Shown in pieces: positions 26,495 through 36,000 of a stretch of 64,000 bases of DNA. Made by a program: the position numbers and the translations under genes. The notes under the pieces are model-generated. The model was given only the letters and a program-made list of their open reading frames with translations. It was not told the DNA's origin and made no database searches. Origin of the DNA: Roseimicrobium gellanilyticum (GTDB lineage: Bacteria > Verrucomicrobiota > Verrucomicrobiia > Verrucomicrobiales > Verrucomicrobiaceae); contig NZ_QNRR01000007.1 in the NCBI RefSeq assembly GCF_003315205.1, positions 248,001 through 312,000 of the forward strand, in the 5' to 3' direction. Every line of letters begins with the position of its first letter. The stretch's first letter is position 1.

Positions 26495-27100
26495 ATGACG
26501 ACCTCAGAAACCCAGCAACCGGAGACCAAGAGCGAGATGAGGAAGCTCATCCGCGAACGGATGCGCGCCTGCTCGCTCGAGGATCGGGCGGCATGGTCTG
26601 AATCCGTGCTTAGCCATCTGCGGCAGAAGCCCGAATGGGTACGTCCGGGTGGAGTGGTGACATTGTTCGGAGGCATGGTCTCAGAGCCGAATCTCCTGCC
26701 ACTCCTGCCATGGCTGCAAGAAATGGGCATGCGCACGGCATTTTTTGCCATTGAGGGTGACATCATGACGCCTTATCTCATTCAAGATGAGCAGGATTTG
26801 GTGCCGGGGGTGCTCGGTGTCCTGGAACCGTGGCGCAATGCCAAGAAGCGTCTGAAATTTGAAGAAGTCTCTGTGGCGCTTGTTCCCGGAGTGGCTTTTT
26901 CCTCAGCGGATGGAACGCGCCTCGGCCGCGGCAAGGGTCACTATGACCGCGCGCTTGAGAGAATGCAGGACATCTGCGTACGCATCGGCGTGTGCTTCCA
27001 CATGCAAATCCTGCCCACCGTGCCGGCGGAAGGACACGATCGGAGAGTACAATCCATTGTGACCGAGAATGGGTGGATGAGCCTCACAGGACGGGACTGA
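26495..27100 (+). CDS. 5-formyltetrahydrofolate cyclo-ligase
   Basis: A 201-residue enzyme that converts 5-formyl-THF to 5,10-methenyl-THF using ATP. The diagnostic C-terminal motif is DGTRLGRGKGHYDRAL, which binds ATP and magnesium. KSEMRKLIRERMRAC is the usual N-terminal basic helix, and LVPGVAFSS precedes the motif. An internal ATG at codon 15 is also a reasonable start, but 26495 is kept because the frame begins cleanly. It supports one-carbon metabolism together with folA nearby. It is convergent with apaG, only 25 bases apart. Confidence 0.94.
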   Translation: MTTSETQQPETKSEMRKLIRERMRACSLEDRAAWSESVLSHLRQKPEWVRPGGVVTLFGGMVSEPNLLPLLPWLQEMGMRTAFFAIEGDIMTPYLIQDEQDLVPGVLGVLEPWRNAKKRLKFEEVSVALVPGVAFSSADGTRLGRGKGHYDRALERMQDICVRIGVCFHMQILPTVPAEGHDRRVQSIVTENGWMSLTGRD

Positions 27101-27125
27101 GATCCGTCCTGGCTATCACACCATC

Positions 27126-27509
27126 TCACACCAGCGGCAGTTCCAGACGGAAATCTGGAACACGCACGTACACGGGCTTTCCATTGTCTGTCTGGCCGAA
27201 GAACGTGCCGGTGGCGACGCTGGGCTCGGCGATGACGTGATAGCTGTTGTAGCTGAAAGTCTGGCCGGGCTCCAGGCGGGGCTTCTCACCCACCACACCG
27301 TCGCCTTCCACCACCAGTGTCTCACCGCCGTCATCCGTCACGATCCATTTGCGTCCGACGATGGTGATGGACTCGCTGGAATGATTGTGGATGGAGAGGT
27401 AGTAGGCAAAGGGGTGCGGCTTGTCCGGGGGCACCTGCAGGTGAGGCAGATAGAGCACCTGGTCCACCGAAACGGAAAGCCCGGGGAGCTGTTCAAATTG
27501 TAGGGGCAT
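27126..27509 (-). CDS. apaG: ApaG domain protein
   Basis: A 127-residue fibronectin-like beta-sandwich protein. Key segments are YYLSIHNHSSESITIVGRKW, VVGEKPRLEPGQTFSYNSYH and ATGTFFGQ, the last being the family's conserved GxMxG-like turn. ApaG is linked to cobalt/magnesium resistance in enterobacteria, and its fold is also used as a protein-interaction module; the exact role here is open. Length matches the family (about 125). Confidence 0.93.
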   Translation of the reverse strand: MPLQFEQLPGLSVSVDQVLYLPHLQVPPDKPHPFAYYLSIHNHSSESITIVGRKWIVTDDGGETLVVEGDGVVGEKPRLEPGQTFSYNSYHVIAEPSVATGTFFGQTDNGKPVYVRVPDFRLELPLV

Positions 27510-27590
27510 GGGGGGATTTTACCCAAGATGAGACATCGCGCCAGTGGGGGCGTTCAGGAATGAATTGATTCCTAGTCCCAAGGTTTCTTC

Positions 27591-27639
27591 CCCAGTGGCA
27601 CAGGCTGCCGGGACGGGCCGGCAACCTGTGTCCCAGTGG
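27591..27639. repeat. REP-like imperfect palindrome flanked by 8-base direct repeats
   Basis: The arms CACAGG-c-TGCCGG (27599-27611) and CCGGCA-a-CCTGTG (27618-27630) pair at 12 of 13 positions around a six-base loop. The hairpin is bracketed by CCCAGTGG at 27591-27598 and again at 27632-27639, as if a small element had inserted and copied its target. It lies just past the stop of the yidB-like gene but has no T-tract for a terminator. Confidence 0.7.
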
Positions 27640-27641
27640 AG

Positions 27642-28091
27642 TCATGCCTGCTGCTTCCCGCCTGTCAGGCTGCTGAGCAGGGAGGGGAGGAGGTCATCCA
27701 GGCCCTGCTGTTGCTGGTTTTCAGCGCTGTCGATCTGGCCACTGGGGGTCAGTTTGTCGACGATCTTTGGCAGGTAGTCGGCGAGGAACCCCGAGGCCTT
27801 CGAGGGATCGACTCCCAGTTGGGCTGCGAGGCCTTTCACCTGATCCGAGCCGAGTACGTCTTCAATTTGTGAAGATTTCACAGACTGGTTTTCTCCCATA
27901 CCTACCCAGGAGGTGAATACTTCACCAAGTCCTCCCTTTGAGAACTTGCTCATCAGGCCCTGTAGACCTCCGTTTTTTTCCAGAAGGCTGCTTAGTGCCG
28001 CCGCAAGAGGATCCTGTCCGCCTGCGGCCACGGCTGCATCATTTCCTTTCTTGCCAGTGAGGCTTTCAAGGAGGGTATCAATCATTCCCAT
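27642..28091 (-). CDS. YidB-like DUF937 protein
   Basis: A 149-residue small, mostly helical protein resembling YidB/DUF937. Typical parts are QDPLAAALSSLLEKNGGLQG near the start, GMGENQSVKSSQIEDVLG and LAAQLGVDPSKASGFLADYLPKIVDKLTP. It has no signal peptide or membrane span. The function of the family is not well defined. It lies 12 bases downstream of the glsB-like gene and is probably co-transcribed with it; both are stress-associated in other bacteria. Confidence 0.9.
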   Translation of the reverse strand: MGMIDTLLESLTGKKGNDAAVAAGGQDPLAAALSSLLEKNGGLQGLMSKFSKGGLGEVFTSWVGMGENQSVKSSQIEDVLGSDQVKGLAAQLGVDPSKASGFLADYLPKIVDKLTPSGQIDSAENQQQQGLDDLLPSLLSSLTGGKQQA

Positions 28092-28103
28092 GGCGATGTC
28101 GAG

Positions 28104-28367
28104 TTAGGCTTTCCCCATCCTTTTCGAGAGCACGCGATAGAGGATCAGCAGGATGAGTGAGCCGATCGTCGCGATGAAGATGCCACCCAAATCGAAGGAC
28201 TCGATGGCTCCGAGACCGAAGAGCCTGCCGACGAGCCCCCCGGTGATGGCGCCTGCGATGCCGATCAAGATGGTGACAAAGAATCCGCCAGGATCTTTTC
28301 CTGGCATGATGAACTTGGCCAATGCTCCGGCCACAAGGCCGAGGAGGATCCATGATAGGATTCCCAT
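28104..28367 (-). CDS. GlsB/YeaQ/YmgE family small membrane protein
   Basis: An 87-residue protein with three short hydrophobic spans: ILSWILLGLVAGALAKFIMP, then FVTILIGIAGAITGGLVGRL, and IFIATIGSLILLILYRVL. The G-rich middle and the KFIMPGKDPGG turn are characteristic of the transglycosylase-associated / GlsB family, found in stress operons. It is the first gene of a two-gene unit with the YidB-like gene. The biochemical role is unknown. Confidence 0.92.
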   Translation of the reverse strand: MGILSWILLGLVAGALAKFIMPGKDPGGFFVTILIGIAGAITGGLVGRLFGLGAIESFDLGGIFIATIGSLILLILYRVLSKRMGKA

Positions 28368-28780
28368 ATGGTTTATTCTATTGTGCGTGTGGATTAGGCC
28401 AGCGGCTTGACTGGCTGTGAGGGACTCACCACTGGCGTGCCTCCATGGTGGAGGAGGCTCCGGAGGTTGCGGCGTGGTGTACCACTTCAGAGAAGTAGTC
28501 TAACGTTGGGAGGCAGCAAATGGCGCTTCAGTGCGCACTGTTGAATGAAGGTTAATCCAACGAATCGTGGTCATTATCCCAGAATTTGCCTGCCCGTGAT
28601 AGCCAAAAGTGATGACTTTTGCATGGTGATTCTTCATCAGGGCTCCCGAACCTACAGCTTTGTTCAGGGAAGGAGGATGCGACGCAAAAATGGGCAACGG
28701 CGAGTGTGTCGGAATGGAATCGATTTTAAACTGGACTCCCTTCATGAACGGGTTTGCAATGAAGCGAACCTGAATCTGCC
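28368..28780. other. Intergenic region without a recognisable gene
   Basis: About 410 bases between divergent genes. I found no coding pattern on either strand; the open frame at 28500-28745 has no start context or family resemblance. A short CCTCCATGGTGGAGG inverted repeat lies near 28440-28454. The region probably holds the promoters of the glsB-like and aldolase genes. Confidence 0.5.
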
Positions 28781-29845
28781 ATGCTCGACCAAATTGTTTC
28801 CCTGCTCGGCGACAAGGCCGACTCCCTGCTCAAGCACGAGTGCAAGACGATTGCCAAAGAGTTGCTTCATCTTCCTGGTTCAGACTGGGTTGATCGGATC
28901 TTTGCTCCCAGCGATCGCAACCAGAGGGTGCTCAACAACCTCAACTGGATGTACAACACCGGTCGACTCGCGGGCACGGGATATCTGTCCATTCTTCCGG
29001 TGGACCAGGGAGTGGAGCATTCCGCGGGAGCGAGCTTCGCGCCGAATCCTGAGTATTTCGATCCGGAGAACATCGTGAAGCTGGCCATCGAGGGCGGATG
29101 CAATGCGGTGGCCTCCACCTTTGGTGTGCTGGGCATGGTCTCACGAAAGTACGCGCACAAGATTCCCTTCCTCGTGAAGTTGAATCACAATGAACTGCTC
29201 ACGTATCCGAATGCGTTCAAGGAGATCCCGTTTGGCACGGTGGATCGTGCGTATGAGATGGGAGCAGCGGCGGTGGGTGCGACGATCTATTTCGGCTCTG
29301 ATGATGCGGGCCGGGAGATTGTCGAGGTCGCACAAGCCTTCTCACGGGCACATGAGCTGGGGATGGCCACCGTGTTGTGGTGCTACCTGCGCAACCCGGA
29401 GTTCAAGAAGGACAAGGACTATCATGTGGCCGCAGACCTGACCGGCCAGGCCAATCACCTTGGCTGCACCTTGCAGGCCGATATCATCAAGCAGAAGCTG
29501 CCGGAGAATAACGGAGGCTTCATTGCGCTGAATACCGGCGGCTCCAGCTATGGCAAGTTGGACAAGCGTATCTACTCAGTCCTCTCCAGCGATCACCCCA
29601 TCGATCTGTGCCGCTATCAGATTGCGAATTGTTATCTGGGGCGCGCGGGATTGATCAACAGTGGTGGTGCCTCTGGCAAAAAAGACTTCGAGGATGCCGT
29701 GTATACCGCCGTGATCAACAAGCGTGCGGGAGGCTCTGGACTCATCTCGGGGCGCAAGGCTTTCCAGCGTCCCATGAAGGAGGGTGCGGAACTGCTGCAG
29801 CAGATCCAGGATGTGTATCTATGCAAGGAGATCACGATTGCGTGA
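28781..29845 (+). CDS. fbaB: Class I fructose-bisphosphate aldolase (DhnA type)
   Basis: A 354-residue Schiff-base aldolase of the DhnA/archaeal-type class I family, which splits fructose 1,6-bisphosphate without metal. Segments seen are [20 protein letters not shown], the Lys-containing [20 protein letters not shown], and the phosphate-binding [18 protein letters not shown] near the end, as in the family. Length is typical of the longer bacterial form. No operon partner is obvious; the thiD gene follows in the same direction after 71 bases. Confidence 0.93.
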   Translation: MLDQIVSLLGDKADSLLKHECKTIAKELLHLPGSDWVDRIFAPSDRNQRVLNNLNWMYNTGRLAGTGYLSILPVDQGVEHSAGASFAPNPEYFDPENIVKLAIEGGCNAVASTFGVLGMVSRKYAHKIPFLVKLNHNELLTYPNAFKEIPFGTVDRAYEMGAAAVGATIYFGSDDAGREIVEVAQAFSRAHELGMATVLWCYLRNPEFKKDKDYHVAADLTGQANHLGCTLQADIIKQKLPENNGGFIALNTGGSSYGKLDKRIYSVLSSDHPIDLCRYQIANCYLGRAGLINSGGASGKKDFEDAVYTAVINKRAGGSGLISGRKAFQRPMKEGAELLQQIQDVYLCKEITIA

Positions 29846-29916
29846 TGGCGCTTTTGTGACCGGTCCACTTTTTCCTTGAGTCCGTGTCTCTCAGTGCGGA
29901 GGGGTAGTCCTTTGCC

Positions 29917-30726
29917 ATGAGAGTTGCCGCCAGCCCCCCTGTCATCCTTACCATCGCCGGATCTGATTGTTCTGGGGGGGCTGGCATTCAGGCGGATCTC
30001 AAGACGATCACGGCATTGGGCGGCTATGGGATGACGGCCGTGACTGGGGTGGTGGCGGAGACACCGCTGGTGGTTTCTCGCATTCAACTCATTGATGCGG
30101 AGGTGGTGCATGAGCAGGTGAAGCTGCTGCTGGATGCCTATCCCATGGCTGCGGCGAAGACGGGCATGTTGGGTGGCAAGGAGCAGATCGAGGCGGTGGT
30201 TTCTGCCTGGGAATCCTCAGAAAGGTCCGCAAAGCAGGTTCCGCTCGTGGTGGATCCTGTGATGGTGGCCACGAGCGGTGGACGCCTGTTGGATGAAGAT
30301 GCGGAAGAGGCGCTGGTGACCCGACTGTTTCCCCACGCTGCGCTCATCACTCCCAATCTTGATGAGGCTGCCGTGCTGGTGGGAGAGAAGATCACTACGC
30401 GTGAATCCATGGAGCACCACGCGCTGGCCTTGAGCGCGCGTCATGGCTGTGCCGTGCTGTTGAAAGGAGGGCACCTGTCGGGTGATAGTGTGCCGGATGT
30501 GCTTGTCAGTGATGGAGAACTCCACTGGCTGGAGGGACGTCGCATTGAGGGGGTGCACACGCATGGCACCGGATGCACGTACTCCGCGGCGATCGCTGCC
30601 GGGCTTGGGAACGGATTGTCGATGCTCGATGCCGTGCGGCAGGGGAAGGAATTTGTCACGAATGCCATCGCCACTCATCTCCGCTGGGGAGAGATGGAGG
30701 CGCTGAATCAGACGCAAGGAAAGTAG
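29917..30726 (+). CDS. thiD: Hydroxymethylpyrimidine/phosphomethylpyrimidine kinase
   Basis: A 269-residue ribokinase-fold enzyme that phosphorylates HMP and HMP-P in thiamine synthesis. Diagnostic parts are LTIAGSDCSGGAGIQADLKT at the N terminus, AAKTGMLGG, VVDPVMVATSGG, LITPNLDEA and the anion-hole/base motif HTHGTGCTYSAAIAAGLG. Length is normal. No TPP riboswitch could be made out in the 71 bases before the start, and no other thi gene is in the window, so it may serve salvage or be regulated elsewhere. Confidence 0.95.
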   Translation: MRVAASPPVILTIAGSDCSGGAGIQADLKTITALGGYGMTAVTGVVAETPLVVSRIQLIDAEVVHEQVKLLLDAYPMAAAKTGMLGGKEQIEAVVSAWESSERSAKQVPLVVDPVMVATSGGRLLDEDAEEALVTRLFPHAALITPNLDEAAVLVGEKITTRESMEHHALALSARHGCAVLLKGGHLSGDSVPDVLVSDGELHWLEGRRIEGVHTHGTGCTYSAAIAAGLGNGLSMLDAVRQGKEFVTNAIATHLRWGEMEALNQTQGK

Positions 30727-30810
30727 CCGCCTTGAGCCTTTAGCGGTGGGAGCTGGGTGTTCAAGTGTGACGGATGGCTTCTGGCTCGACCCTGCGGGTA
30801 GCGTGACTGA

Positions 30811-30830
30811 CAGCACACGGAGTGTGCGGA
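30811..30830. repeat. Short perfect hairpin between convergent genes
   Basis: GCACAC (30813-30818) and GTGTGC (30822-30827) form a six-base stem with a GGA loop between thiD and the convergent lipoprotein gene. It has no T-tract. It may be a REP-like word rather than a terminator. Confidence 0.4.
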
Positions 30831-30837
30831 CCACCAT

Positions 30838-31419
30838 TTAATACCCGCGCTCATAGCCACCAGTGCGCCCATAGGAGCGTGGGCTGCGGTCGTAGCCGTA
30901 GTTGTTGTAGTCACCGTCGACGTCGTCATAACGGTCGTTGTTGTCGAACCAGTCGCGGTCGTCATCATGATCGTAGTCGTGGTAGTCCTGCCTGCCCCTG
31001 CTGCGACGTGCGATGCCTTCGATCTGATCTTCGAATTGGCCGATGCATTTGTCGAAGGACTTGCGAATGTATTCACGACGGTGAAGCAGGATGCCGGGGC
31101 CGCCGGTGCGCGCGTAGGCATGGGCCACTTCTTCCCCGTGGCGGGTCAGCCGGAGATGGACATCGGCATTCACGGGACCGTCGTCGACTTCAAAGGCGAG
31201 CATGTAGTCCGCCGGAGTGCGATAGGTGGGGCGAAATCCGGAGTCGACCAGGGCGTCTTCTACCTCGGGTAGCAGCTCGCGTTCGGAAGAGCTGAGCCCG
31301 CCGGGAATCAAGACCCGGGGAGCAGGGCGGCGACCGGGGCCCACAGGCTCGACGGTTTCGCAGGACGAGAGGGCGAGCACGCCCAGCAACAGCAGAGTGG
31401 GGGAAAGCAACCGGTGCAT
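30838..31419 (-). CDS. Lipoprotein with Asp/Tyr/Arg-rich low-complexity tail
   Basis: A 193-residue predicted lipoprotein; the ATG at 31419 starts the signal peptide MHRLLSPTLLLLGVLALSSC, whose Cys20 would be lipidated. An upstream in-frame start at 31482 is rejected because it puts a charged extension before the signal. A folded middle part (ERELLPEVEDALVDSGFRPT, then ADYMLAFEVDDG) resembles small DUF4136-like lipoproteins, but weakly. From about residue 140 the sequence becomes a low-complexity D/Y/R/N/G tail (for example DYHDYDHDDDRDWFDNNDRY). The role is unknown. Confidence 0.72.
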   Translation of the reverse strand: MHRLLSPTLLLLGVLALSSCETVEPVGPGRRPAPRVLIPGGLSSSERELLPEVEDALVDSGFRPTYRTPADYMLAFEVDDGPVNADVHLRLTRHGEEVAHAYARTGGPGILLHRREYIRKSFDKCIGQFEDQIEGIARRSRGRQDYHDYDHDDDRDWFDNNDRYDDVDGDYNNYGYDRSPRSYGRTGGYERGY

Positions 31420-31559
31420 TGGAGAATAGTACGGATTTCTTAAGCTTCTGGCAAGGCGGTCCTTGGCAAACCTTCGGCACATGACCGTTCGCCAGCGGAG
31501 GCGGATGTCTTCCTCACAAGGACGCTGGCATCCGCGCGGGGCATGGGTATGCTACGGGA

Positions 31560-32696
31560 ATGTCGCTCTTCCGGGCTTGCCTGCTCACTCCGTTGCTTTC
31601 CCTGTCTTCGCTGCTTCCGGCAGCGGAATCACGGCCGCTGCTGGACAAGTTGCCCCAAAACAGCATCCAGTCCGCCTTCCAGATCCTGCGACGGGACTAC
31701 ATTCGCAGGGAGGACCTGAGCTATGAGGAACTGAACCGCGCTGCTTTGCAGGGGTTGCTGGAGCGCCTGGACTTCGGTGCGGAGCTTGTGCCTGCGAAAT
31801 CCGATGAGAATCCGTTGGTGCCGTATGTGCATGCGGAGTTTCTCGCGCCGGACGTGGCCTATCTGCGACCGGAGACGTTCACCCAGGGGGAGGGGGCTTT
31901 GTTTGAAACAGCCCTGAAGGGAATCCTGGAAAAGAAAGCCAAACATCTGATTCTGGATCTGCGCGCCGGAGGGAAAGGGCTCTTCGAGGAGGCAGCCGCG
32001 GTCTTGCAAACCTTCCTCCCGGCGGGAGAACTGATGTTCAAGATGAAGCAGCTTCACAGCGATGACGCGGAGCTTTTCATTTCAAAGGGCTCGCCGCTGT
32101 GGACCGGGCGCGTGGTGGTGTTGATCGATGGTGAGACTGGTCATGCAGCCGAGGCTGTGGCGGCGGTATTGCATGCGCAGGGCAGGACGCTTTTGATTGG
32201 CGAAAAGACCCGTGGCGCCACCGTGCGCTACTCGGACGTGACGCTGGATGACCATACCATTCTGCGCTACGCCAGCGCGGAGATGCTGCTGCCGGATGGG
32301 ACCTCCCGCTTCAAGGTGGGGCTGGAGCCAACCTTCAACATCGTGGGCAACCTGAAGCAGAAGCATCTTGCGTTTGAAGGCAGTCGTGGGAAATCCCACC
32401 TTCCTTACGTGAATGACCGGGTGCGCCCGCGCTTCAATGAGAGAGCACTGGTGCACGATCAGAATCCCGAACTCGACGACTACATCCGCCGCAGCAAGGG
32501 GCAATCCCTGCCGGGGGATGAAGGCCAGACTCGCGATGTGGTGACCCAGAGGGCCATTGATTTCATTCTCGCAGGTGACTTTGGCAGTGCCTCCAAAATC
32601 GACTGGCAGCCGAAGCACAATCCGGCGGAGGGCCCGGTGGAGAGCATCCCCAAGGCCGTGCCTGCAGACCCCTCCGCCACCAATCCAGACCAATGA
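31560..32696 (+). CDS. S41 (C-terminal-processing) protease homologue lacking the Ser-Lys dyad
   Basis: A 378-residue exported protein (signal MSLFRACLLTPLLSLSSLLPA) with the S41/tail-specific protease fold. YIRREDLSYEELNRAALQGL is the usual N-terminal helical part and KAKHLILDLRAGGKGLFEEA matches the D-L-R-x-N-x-G region. In active members a Ser follows in a GSASASE-like turn; here the turn is DGETGHAAEAVAAVL, with no Ser. The usual catalytic Lys region GKG is here GEKTRGATVRY. The PDZ domain also seems absent. The protein is probably a pseudo-enzyme that binds peptides or regulates. Its TGA overlaps the ATG of the next gene by four bases. Confidence 0.82.
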   Translation: MSLFRACLLTPLLSLSSLLPAAESRPLLDKLPQNSIQSAFQILRRDYIRREDLSYEELNRAALQGLLERLDFGAELVPAKSDENPLVPYVHAEFLAPDVAYLRPETFTQGEGALFETALKGILEKKAKHLILDLRAGGKGLFEEAAAVLQTFLPAGELMFKMKQLHSDDAELFISKGSPLWTGRVVVLIDGETGHAAEAVAAVLHAQGRTLLIGEKTRGATVRYSDVTLDDHTILRYASAEMLLPDGTSRFKVGLEPTFNIVGNLKQKHLAFEGSRGKSHLPYVNDRVRPRFNERALVHDQNPELDDYIRRSKGQSLPGDEGQTRDVVTQRAIDFILAGDFGSASKIDWQPKHNPAEGPVESIPKAVPADPSATNPDQ

Positions 32697-32989
32697 TCAG
32701 CCGCGAGACTATGACGCAAGACAAAACGGGGGATGTGCGCATTCTCACCACGGTGACCATTCAGGAGGTGCTGGATGGGAGGAGCTACCGTGCCGCCCTG
32801 GCCAATGGCAAGCGTATCCTGGCCTTTGCGATGCCCCTGGACAGGGTGCCCCCTCTTCAGGTTGGCGACCGCAGCAAGGCCATCCTCTCCCTGTGTGATT
32901 TCAATGAGGCGCGGTTGCTGCCGGAAGACATGACGGGGGTTCGAGTGGACCATCCGATCATCGATGGTGGTGGGCATGTTCGTGCCTGA
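32693..32989 (+). CDS. Small OB-fold protein resembling IF-1
   Basis: A 98-residue protein. The core RILTTVTIQEVLDGRSYRAA, then LANGKRILAFAMP and LQVGDRSKAILSLCDFNEARL follows the order of strands in IF-1/S1-like OB folds, with the ribosome-binding loop region poorly kept. It is longer than IF-1 (72 residues) at both ends. It could be an IF-1 paralogue, or another small RNA-binding OB protein. The ATG overlaps the S41 homologue stop, an odd pairing of a secreted protein with a cytoplasmic one. It is not the normal infA context. Confidence 0.65.
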   Translation: MISRETMTQDKTGDVRILTTVTIQEVLDGRSYRAALANGKRILAFAMPLDRVPPLQVGDRSKAILSLCDFNEARLLPEDMTGVRVDHPIIDGGGHVRA

Positions 32990-33077
32990 GCGGTTGGTTC
33001 GAGCTGCGATTCTTTTTGGTCACTGAAATCTGCTCGCGGGCTTCCATGGCACGCGGCATGCTTGGTTGGAGGTCCGC

Positions 33078-36000
33078 ATGTCCATACACGTCGCGCTTCA
33101 TCACCGCACCACCTACTCTTACGATCGTCTCATTTCTCTGGGACCGCAGACCATTCGTTTGCGACCGGCGCCGCACTGCCGGACCAAGATCCTGAGCTAC
33201 TCGCTGCAGGTCGCCCCCAAGCAGCACTTCATCAACTGGCAGCAGGACTCGCACTCGAACTACCTGGGCCGGCTCGTCTTTCCCGAGAAGACCCGCGAGT
33301 TTGATGTGACCGTGGATCTGGTGGCTGAGATGGCGGTGTACAATCCGTTCGATTTCTTCCTTGAGCCCTCCGCGGAAAAGTTTCCCTTCAAGTATGAGCC
33401 GTGGTTGAAGAAGGATCTGGCGCCATTTTTGGAGTGGGAGGAGCAGAGTCCAAAAATTCTGCGTTACATTGAGCCCTGGATGGGGAAGAAGGACATCCGG
33501 ACCATCGATTTTCTGGTGGAACTGAATGCGCAACTGCAGAAGGACATCAGCTATCTCATCCGCATGGAGCCGGGGGTGCAGACGGTGGAAGAAACGCTTA
33601 CGCTGCGGAGTGGTTCCTGTCGTGATACGGGGTGGCTGCTCGTGAATATCCTGCGCCGCCTTGGATTCGCGGCGCGCTTTGTGAGTGGATACCTCATCCA
33701 GCTCACGGCGGATGTGAAGGCGCTCGATGGTCCGAGCGGCACGGAGGTGGACTTCACCGATCTGCATGCGTGGTGCGAAGTGTATCTGCCCGGTGCGGGC
33801 TGGATTGGCCTGGATCCCACCAGCGGATTGCTCGCGGGAGAGGGGCACATCCCCCTGGCCTGCACACCGGAGCCCATGACGGCCGCTCCGGTGAGCGGTG
33901 CGCTCGACAAAGCGGAGTCGACGATGCACCACGAAATGAAGGTGACACGCATCTACGAGTCACCGCGCGTCACGAAGCCTTACACCGATGAACAGTGGGC
34001 GGAGATTCTGAAGAGTGGTCGCGCCGTGGATGCACGTCTGCATGCCGGTGATGTGCGTCTCACCATGGGTGGTGAGCCTACCTTCGTGTCCATAGATGAT
34101 CCGGATGGCGCAGAGTGGAACTTTGCGGCGAATGGCAAACGCAAACGTGAGCTGTCCGGAGAGCTCATCAAGCGGCTGCGCAAGCACTTCGCGCCCACGG
34201 GAGGCATGCTGCACTACGGCCAGGGCAAGTGGTATCCGGGCGAGAGCCTGCCCCGCTGGTCGCTGGGCTGTTGGTGGCGCAAGGATGGCGAGCCCATTTG
34301 GGAAAACGCAGACCTCATCGCGGATGAAAGCATCAACTACGGTCACGGCGCCGCGGAGGCGAAGGTGCTCGCGGATCGGCTTATTGACCATTTGGGGGTG
34401 GATGGCCAGTGGCTCATGCCCGCGTATGAGGATGTCTACTACTACATCTGGCGGGAGCGGCGCCTGCCGGTGAACGTGGACCCGCTCAACAGCAATCTGA
34501 ATGACAAGGAGGAACGGGAACGCATCCGTCGCATCTTCGAGCAGGGTCTGGGCAGCATCGTGGGTTATGCGTTGCCACTGCAGCGCAACTACGTAGGGGA
34601 TGAACTGGAGTGGTCCAGTGGTCCATGGTTCTTGCGTCGAGAGACGTTGTATTTGACTCCGGGTGACTCGCCCATGGGGCTTCGCCTTCCGCTGGACTCC
34701 CTGCCGTGGGCGCCGCTGAGCGAACTGCCCTACAAGCCGGAGCCTGATCCCATGGAAGAGCGTGGCGCGCTCCCTCCGCGACGTAGTCGCGCAGCGCAGA
34801 TGCACGTGGCCGTGGGCGAGACTGGAAGAGATTCTACCAAGCCGACTCATGCCACGTATCCCTACGGTCCCGAAAGCGCCGTGGCGCAGAAGGCTGGATC
34901 AAGGCAGAAGCTGGCCCCAGCATCCGCGACAGGCACGCGCCAGCCGGAGCAGGGCCGGAGCGCTCCGTGGGTGGTACGCACCGCGCTATGCGTGGAACCG
35001 CGCAATGGAAGACTGCACGTCTTCATGCCGCCAGTGACGGCGATTGAAGATTACCTCGACCTGGTGGCGGCCATTGAAGATGCCGCAGCCGATCTGAGCA
35101 TGCCGTTGATCATCGAGGGCGAGCCACCACCATATGATCCGCGCCTCAGCGTGCTGAAGGTGACGCCCGACCCGGGCGTGATTGAGGTGAACATCCATCC
35201 CTCCGCCACGTGGGATGAACTGGTGGAGAAGACCACCATCCTATACGATGAAACGCGTCTCACGCGCCTGGGCACGGAGAAATTCATGGTGGATGGCCGC
35301 CACACGGGCACGGGGGGAGGCAATCACATCATCATGGGGGGCGAGACGCCTTCGGACTCTCCCATTCTGCGTCGGCCGGATCTGTTACGCTCGCTGCTGA
35401 ACTACTGGCACAATCATCCCTCGCTCAGCTACCTGTTCTCCGGCCTCTTCATTGGACCCACCAGCCAGGCGCCGCGTGTGGATGAAGCGCGCAATGATTC
35501 CCTGTACGAACTGCAGATGGCCTTCGACCAGGTGCCTGATGCCAGCGGCTACATCGCGCCCTGGCTGGTGGATCGCCTCTTCCGCAACTTGCTCATCGAC
35601 TCCACTGGCAACACGCACCGTGCGGAGTTCTGCATCGACAAGCTGTACTCTCCGGACAGCAGCACAGGCCGCCTGGGCCTCGTGGAACTGCGCAGCTATG
35701 AGATGCCACCGGATGCACGCATGAGCGTGGCGCAGCATCTGATGCTCCGCTCCCTGATTGCCAGGTTTTGGGAAGAGCCCTATGCAGCGCCACTCGTGCG
35801 CTGGGGTACGGACATCCATGATCGCTGGATGCTGCCGCACTTTGTGTGGAACGACTTCAGTGAGGTGGTCGGGGATCTGAAGTCCTCCGGATTTGAGATG
35901 AAGTCCGAGTGGTTTGCGCCGCACTATGAATTCCGCTTCCCTCGTATCGGTGCCTTCTCGCAGAAGGATGTGGAGGTGCAGCTCCGTACGGCACTGGAGC

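Noticed and set aside
28500-28745. 81-codon minus-strand open frame in the gap before fbaB
   Set aside because: No family resemblance, no ribosome site, and composition not coding-like.
29846-29916. TPP riboswitch before thiD
   Set aside because: Only 71 bases lie between the genes and the conserved CUGAGA/ACCUGA elements are not seen.
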